From: Stratiolaelaps scimitus
Taxonomy: Eukaryota; Arthropoda; Arachnida; Mesostigmata; Laelapidae
Direction: 5' to 3'
Assembly: GCA_019614645.1 (NCBI GenBank)
Contig: JABWDB010000065.1
Coordinates: forward strand, 1,054,001 to 1,118,000
Length of the DNA stretch: 64,000 nucleotides
Both the position numbers and the translations under genes were made by a program. Shown here one piece after another: positions 59,501-64,000 of the stretch; positions within the stretch are counted from its first letter, which is position 1, and every line of letters begins with the position of its first letter. A model generated the notes under the pieces. The model worked only from the letters and a program-made list of their open reading frames with translations, searched no databases and was not told the DNA's origin.

Positions 59501-61640
59501 CTACTAAAACGGGGTTGTTCCTCCGCCAATCGTCTCTGCTTGTGCCGTCGTGGGCCTGCGCAGCGGTGGCGGCACTGTCTGATAAGCGAAGATAATTCTC
59601 TCCTGTCGATATTCCATTAGCCGAACGAGAATGGCCGACGATAAAGCGACCCTCTGGTCTCAGCAGCGCGCCCCCAGCGGCTAGGCTTGTCTCGAGTGGA
59701 GGGGCTGGAAGACCCCGGTGCCATCTCGGTTGGCCCTCGCTCGAGTAATTGCAGAAAAAGGACAGGGACGCGAGAGGGAACAGCGGGAGCATATTGGAGT
59801 TACGGCATAGGCCCAGAGCCGGCCACGCGATGCCGCCGAACGCGATCGGGCCAAGCCGGCGGCGCGGGGAAGAAATCTAAGACAATGAAGAAGGCACCTG
59901 AGTAAGATACAAGGAAACGATCTGGGCCTTATCCGACCGAAGAAGCGAAGATGAGGCAGGGAATGTCCGCTGAAGGCCCGAAGGACGGAATAACGGAGAA
60001 TAAGCGACTGGCTCATTTATGCAGAAAGCTAAGTAGCCAAGGTAGTCAGAATGGAGAAAGAACAAAAACGGCCAAAAGGACGAACGAGGCCCGTGTGTTT
60101 AACAGATCATGGTACCAGAAGGCTCCCGGTGGAAGATGTTCTGTTTGACGAAGCGGAACCAAACACTCACGTGGAAAAAGGTTCCTCAACACGTGGAACG
60201 GTGAGACGTGTTCTGTGCTGTAGTTTGTCGAAGAGAGTCGCTCGGCAGTGAGTAATCAAGTGCGACATTGCCATACCATGCTCTTGTGTTTTGCTTTGAA
60301 ACACTAATGCGTTGAACTAATTAACTGATGATTGTGGATAGGAAACAGGGAAAATGTGTTGGTTCTAGGAACGACGTTGGGTATGCACGTATATACCTAA
60401 CTTGTGATATATAAATAACTTTACTAAGTATGAATTAAACATAGTTTACACCGAGAGAAATGATTCGCTCGACGTCCACAATCCGATATCAAACCGAGGC
60501 TTGGTATCTTTGTCTAAAATATATTATACCGCGTAGTAAGCTTTGGCCAATCTTGACGTGTGATTTCAAACTTACTACTCCGCGAGCAGCATAATTTTAT
60601 TCACAATATGTTCGCCCGCTCTACAGGGAGCTTAAAGATTGCTCAAGGGCCCATTGTGCCCCGAAGCGCTAGTACTCTCCGACTCCCCTTTGAAAAGGGA
60701 CTGGGCAAATCATAATCACTAGAGTAAAGCACGTATAAAAAAATTCGAAAAATAGTCCTTCTTGTCCTCCTCTGTTCTGCTTGATCAGGTTGTTACTGAA
60801 TGTTTACCCGTCTGCGTGTGCATGTGTGCGTCGACTCGTGCGACTCCACCTGCAGATCATAATTGAACGAAGTCTGTCGAATGCCGCTTTTTGGTCCAAC
60901 CCGGTGAATACTTTCTGCCTCATCTACTGGGAGGTGGCGCACTCGTTTTTTTTCTTTCTCGCTCGGGCAAGGCCGCGTAGGCGTAGCAGCTGATGTTATT
61001 GGAGTATATGGAGGCCGAGATAGGCATGGGCTGTTCGTTCATTTCGTGAGCCACGTAGACTCCCTCGCACCAGATGGCGAGCTTAATAGCACATGAGTCA
61101 TGTTTTGCATATTATGTCCATTAAGCCTTGAGTTGAGCGAAAACACAACGACGAACGCGTTAGGGTTGTGTGCAGCCAAGATTTACCTCGCATTTCATAT
61201 ACGAATAGAATCGGAGATTTCGACACCAGGCTCGGCGGAGCGCCGCCTCGAGATGTCGGTACCTTCTGTGCAACCCGAGCTCGTTTGTAAAAATTATAAA
61301 AATGTGTATGACGACGCGTTCAAACGTGGAGCAAATGCTTTAAGCTAATGAGGCCCGGTCTGGGTATAAACGGTGAATTCGAAGTGACTGCCCCGCAGTC
61401 GGAGCCATGAGGAGAATTAAAAAGGTATTCGCCTAAAGGTTCGTGCTTGTCAGGTCAGCTGCATCACCACGAATCACTGTCGTTGGTTTTGTCGTTGTTG
61501 GGGCAGCCTCTTGAGAATACGGAATAAATCTCTTTTCATCTAAACATACTCGATAGCCTTGGCACTGTGCCTGAAATGCTGCTCTAGATTGCTTTATTAG
61601 CAAATCAGCAGGTAGATATCGCAACGATTCGTATGTACCC
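56206..61640. other. No confident gene; repeats and one GC-rich block
   Basis: Holds (GA)n at 56535-56562, (TA)n at 56955-56972, (ATT)n at 58890-58910 and (TA)n at 59096-59110. At 59.3-60.2 kb the DNA is CpG-rich. An ATG frame of 167 codons (59792-59289, minus) is open there, but its middle is a run of Val/Ala produced by GTA/GTC/GTT-type repeats, and the plus strand is open too; I treat it as doubtful. Earlier and later parts show nothing. Confidence 0.4.
56535..56562. repeat. (GA)n microsatellite
   Basis: GA dinucleotide run preceded by AAGAAAGA; about 28 bases. Confidence 0.95.
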
Positions 61641-61644
61641 TTTG

Positions 61645-61715
61645 GGATTCGAACCAGCGACCCAATCGTTTTAGGTCCCCGGCGTCATCCTTACGCCATC
61701 CCGGTCAGCACGACA
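61645..61715 (-). mobile_element. tRNA-derived SINE head (different family)
   Basis: On the minus strand the sequence runs CCGGGATGGCGTAAGGATGA, CGCCGGGGACC, TAAAACGATTGGGTC and GCTGGTTCGAATCCC. GGCGT and ACGCC form a five-pair D-stem around AAGGATG, GACC and GGGTC can form an anticodon-type arm, and GGTTCGAATCC is a perfect pol III B-box. The outer ends do not pair as an acceptor stem, so it is more likely a SINE head or tRNA pseudogene than a working tRNA. Its sequence does not match the heads of copies B and C. Confidence 0.5.
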
Positions 61716-62680
61716 TCTCTGTTCACAGCAACTGGAAAAATCAGAAACTGCCTCTTTTTATTGATTTATTTTTTATCTACGCTATTTGCCTCTTGAAAAC
61801 AAAACGTGATTGGTTGGTATGATTTAGGTTGTTCAAACGAACGATTGTTGAGACGCCCAAGGCGAACATGTTTACTTGAAAGGTAAATATATATATAGCT
61901 CTAGCGCCTATTGCCAGCATCTTCCGTCGACAAAGCACAACTGCTCGACGAGTGAATAACAAAGCCTTGTAGATGTGAAGCTTCTCCATCTTGCGTCATT
62001 ATTCCATTCTGTTGTCTCAATAAGGTGGCCAGGAGACTCGGCCACTCACGTTGTAGTGTTCAGCTGCCCGTGAGAATTGTCAATCCTGCAGATGAGCCGA
62101 ACTGAACGAGGCAGCTGTCCAGGAGGGAACATTGTATTGTACACCATTTGTTTATTTAAGGTGTGGGAAGCAATGCATCGGTCAAATATTAGGATGTCTC
62201 TGCAAAAGCAGCTGTCTGAAATTTAAGAAAAATACAAAATATGATGACAAAATGATGCCGAATCACCGTAATGGTCACGCAGAGGATGTAAGTCCTATCA
62301 TTTAACGACACACACACACACATATTGTTATATAGCGTCACATTGTTTAAGGGCACATGTCATTGAATAGACAAGAAACCGCTTGAAATATTTCACATCT
62401 ATTTGCGGATGAAACTGACAATTGTGAACAGGGACGTCCCAACATGAATCTAGAGAATGGACCACATTCATTGATCATGTGTGGACCACTATGCTCACGC
62501 AGATGCGCAGTGTATTTTGATATCTGACTTATTATTCTAAGTGCGTTGAAAAATCGTGCTGTGTTAGAGCAATCCCTAAAGTAGTTCTATGTAGATAAAG
62601 TGGCTTTAGCTCAATCACGCTTTTCATCTTGTAAAAACACTGCAACACGCCCGAAATGTGAACAACTAATTAATCTAATA
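61716..62680. other. No gene recognised
   Basis: AT-rich DNA with a short (CA)n run at 62307-62322. No frame above 70 codons. Confidence 0.45.
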
Positions 62681-62689
62681 CACGTCAAA

Positions 62690-63195
62690 TTGAGGATTCG
62701 CCGCCGTTTCCTACGACCCGTTCGTATCTCCTAACCGACTTACAAGTTCCATCCTTCTAAAAGGTATTATGTCTGGTGTTGAACAAGGTGTCGAGCCCAT
62801 CTTTAAATTTGCCACTCTTCATTGTTAAAGGTAGTGGTACAAATTTCATTTATCAGTGAATGAAAAATGTGTGTATGGTGGATTCAAAGGAGCCATCCCA
62901 GTCGGGCTCTCGCAGGGCGGCCTTAACCGCCCTTGCAATGTGTGGCCTGACGTTGTCACGGAGAAGGATTTATTTTGTACCATAGCCGCGTCCACTCGGC
63001 GCAATTGGGTCGTATCGAGATAACTGTAGGCTATTTTGTTCCCTCTAAGAATTTCCCATGGTCTTTTTCGTATGGAGATCTAGCTTAATTCTCCTAAACT
63101 CTAAGGTGTGTCACCTGGAGCCATCCATTTCTGCGTATACTTACACAGTGACACAGAAACACCACGTCTCGTCGCCCGAAGCGATTCTGTGTAGG
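62690..63195 (-). pseudogene. Mariner-type transposase remnant
   Basis: On the minus strand, LHRIASGDETWCFCVT (near 63190-63150) matches the mariner 'L-x-R-I-V-T-G-D-E-T-W' block with the first catalytic Asp. KYTQKWMAPGDTP follows in another frame (mariner 'W-x-x-P-x-x-P'). LLRDNVRPHIARAVKAAL (about 62975-62920) is the second-Asp block 'LHDNARPH-x-A'. TTTFNNEEW and later KDGTCKSVRRYERVVGNGGE (about 62750-62700) match the C-terminal 'F-N...E' and 'G-I-x-x-L-x-x-R-W-x-x-V-V-x-x-N-G' blocks. The segment that should hold the third Asp (PYSPDLAP) is deleted, and there are several frameshifts and stops. The N-terminal DNA-binding domain and inverted repeats were not found. Confidence 0.75.
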
Positions 63196-64000
63196 AATCA
63201 ATCATAATGGCCACATAATGCTCGCTGAAGGGGGCGAGGATATTGAGCCGAAATGGGAAATTCACCACACAATGAAATTCGAGCAGTCTCAAAGGGAACC
63301 GAGGTCGCTTTCGAATGCTCCATCGAAGTACTATAAATTATTATAAACAAGCAAAGCATTATAAACAAATGGTTAGATGGAAAAGGATCTGTGAAGGTCG
63401 ACGACGCCTGAATTTGTCTGCCAGACCAAACCTATCCGAGAAGACACGCGTCGACGAATATTAAACCACTATAGCTCATAGGTTATACAAACTTACAGGT
63501 AAAATATGGATTACTATACAATATATACCCCTGGTACTCGTGTAAGCCTTACTTCGCGTAGTGCTCAGGGCACTTGGCGCCTTATCACATATCCGCCACA
63601 GTCTCTCGTGAGCACGTTATGACATGACAAAATCTGTTATCAGCACACGAGTTCATGCACAGTGCAAGATGTCACTCATAACCATCATACATGTGAATGG
63701 TTTTACCCTCAAGTCAGGTTAATGCATTTACAACGGGAGGACCTTCCGCTTCAAAATGAGGCTGGTAGGGGGACCGGAGTGCGGACCTCGAAACGAAACG
63801 GATGCAAACGCAACGCAAATGTGCTCGTACCCTCACAGCGACCATTTACACCATTCGAGCCTCTCACAAGCGCACTCTTCACCCGATTCGCACGTTCTGG
63901 TCCCACACGATTTTGGAAAACGTGGCCACCCTGATTTCTTCAGGTCCAGCTGCAGCCGCTGCCTTTGTTTTTCTCTTATCCTTGTCGTGGCTTCCACTTT
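63196..64000. other. No gene recognised to window end
   Basis: Mixed-composition DNA. A 90-codon plus frame at 63662-63934 has no recognisable motif. A TTTCTTCAG acceptor-like site lies near 63940, followed by GTCCAGCTGCAGCCGCTGCC, but the window ends before any exon could be judged. Confidence 0.35.

Noticed and set aside
59289..59792. 167-codon minus ORF as a membrane protein gene
   Set aside because: Its hydrophobic Val/Ala stretch comes from degenerate GTA/GTC trinucleotide repeats, the opposite strand is open too, and no flanking splice or start evidence distinguishes it.

Overview
This 64 kb window reads as nuclear DNA of an animal, most likely an arthropod. Signs are the many (TA)n, (ATT)n and (CT)n microsatellites, dispersed remnants of Tc1, mariner, Gypsy and several non-LTR (LINE) retrotransposons, tRNA-derived SINEs, and no dense operon-like coding. 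The exact lineage cannot be fixed from the sequence. Most open frames in the window are short, overlap on both strands and look like chance. There is no rRNA gene, no convincing functional tRNA gene, no CRISPR array and no bacterial gene.

Host-gene evidence is thin and exon-like. At the left edge (154 to 1, minus strand) an ATG in good context opens a signal-peptide-like segment that runs into a splice-donor-like site. At 53095-53542 (minus) a GC-rich open frame carries an FALLDIL segment resembling the EH1 repressor motif of NK-class homeodomain proteins. Weaker candidates are a 444-base frame at 25497-25940 (plus), one at 26425-26730 (minus), and CpG-rich 5'-exon-like segments near 9 kb, 21 kb, 49 kb and 59.5 kb.

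The well-supported content is transposable. Left to right: a tRNA-headed SINE with a LINE-type 3' end (1.5 kb); a LINE fragment (8.1 kb) repeated at 43.8-44.0 kb; an I/R1-like LINE remnant (16.2-17.2 kb); the C-terminus of another LINE (17.25-17.65 kb, minus); a Gypsy integrase end plus probable LTR (18.6-19.2 kb); a 5'-truncated LINE with an intact terminal frame and tandem-repeat 3' UTR (36.65-37.65 kb); a Tc1-like element with roughly 140 bp inverted repeats and a dead transposase (39.5-41.0 kb); a LINE linker plus reverse-transcriptase remnant (42.3-44.0 kb, minus); an I/R1-like reverse-transcriptase remnant (46.1-46.7 kb); and a mariner transposase remnant (62.7-63.2 kb, minus).

The most novel-looking item is a SINE family with at least five copies here (7.8, 14.9, 23.1, 28.0 and 50.1-50.4 kb). 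The better copies have a tRNA-like head and all end in a conserved motif, CAGCTGAGGGTCAGCTC, followed by A-rich sequence. One copy is flanked by a perfect 11 bp target-site duplication. Separately, the SINE at 1.5 kb shares its 3' end with LINE tails at 37.6 and 56.1 kb, which suggests a SINE/LINE partnership. Between these elements lie long stretches where I see only simple repeats and small hairpins.
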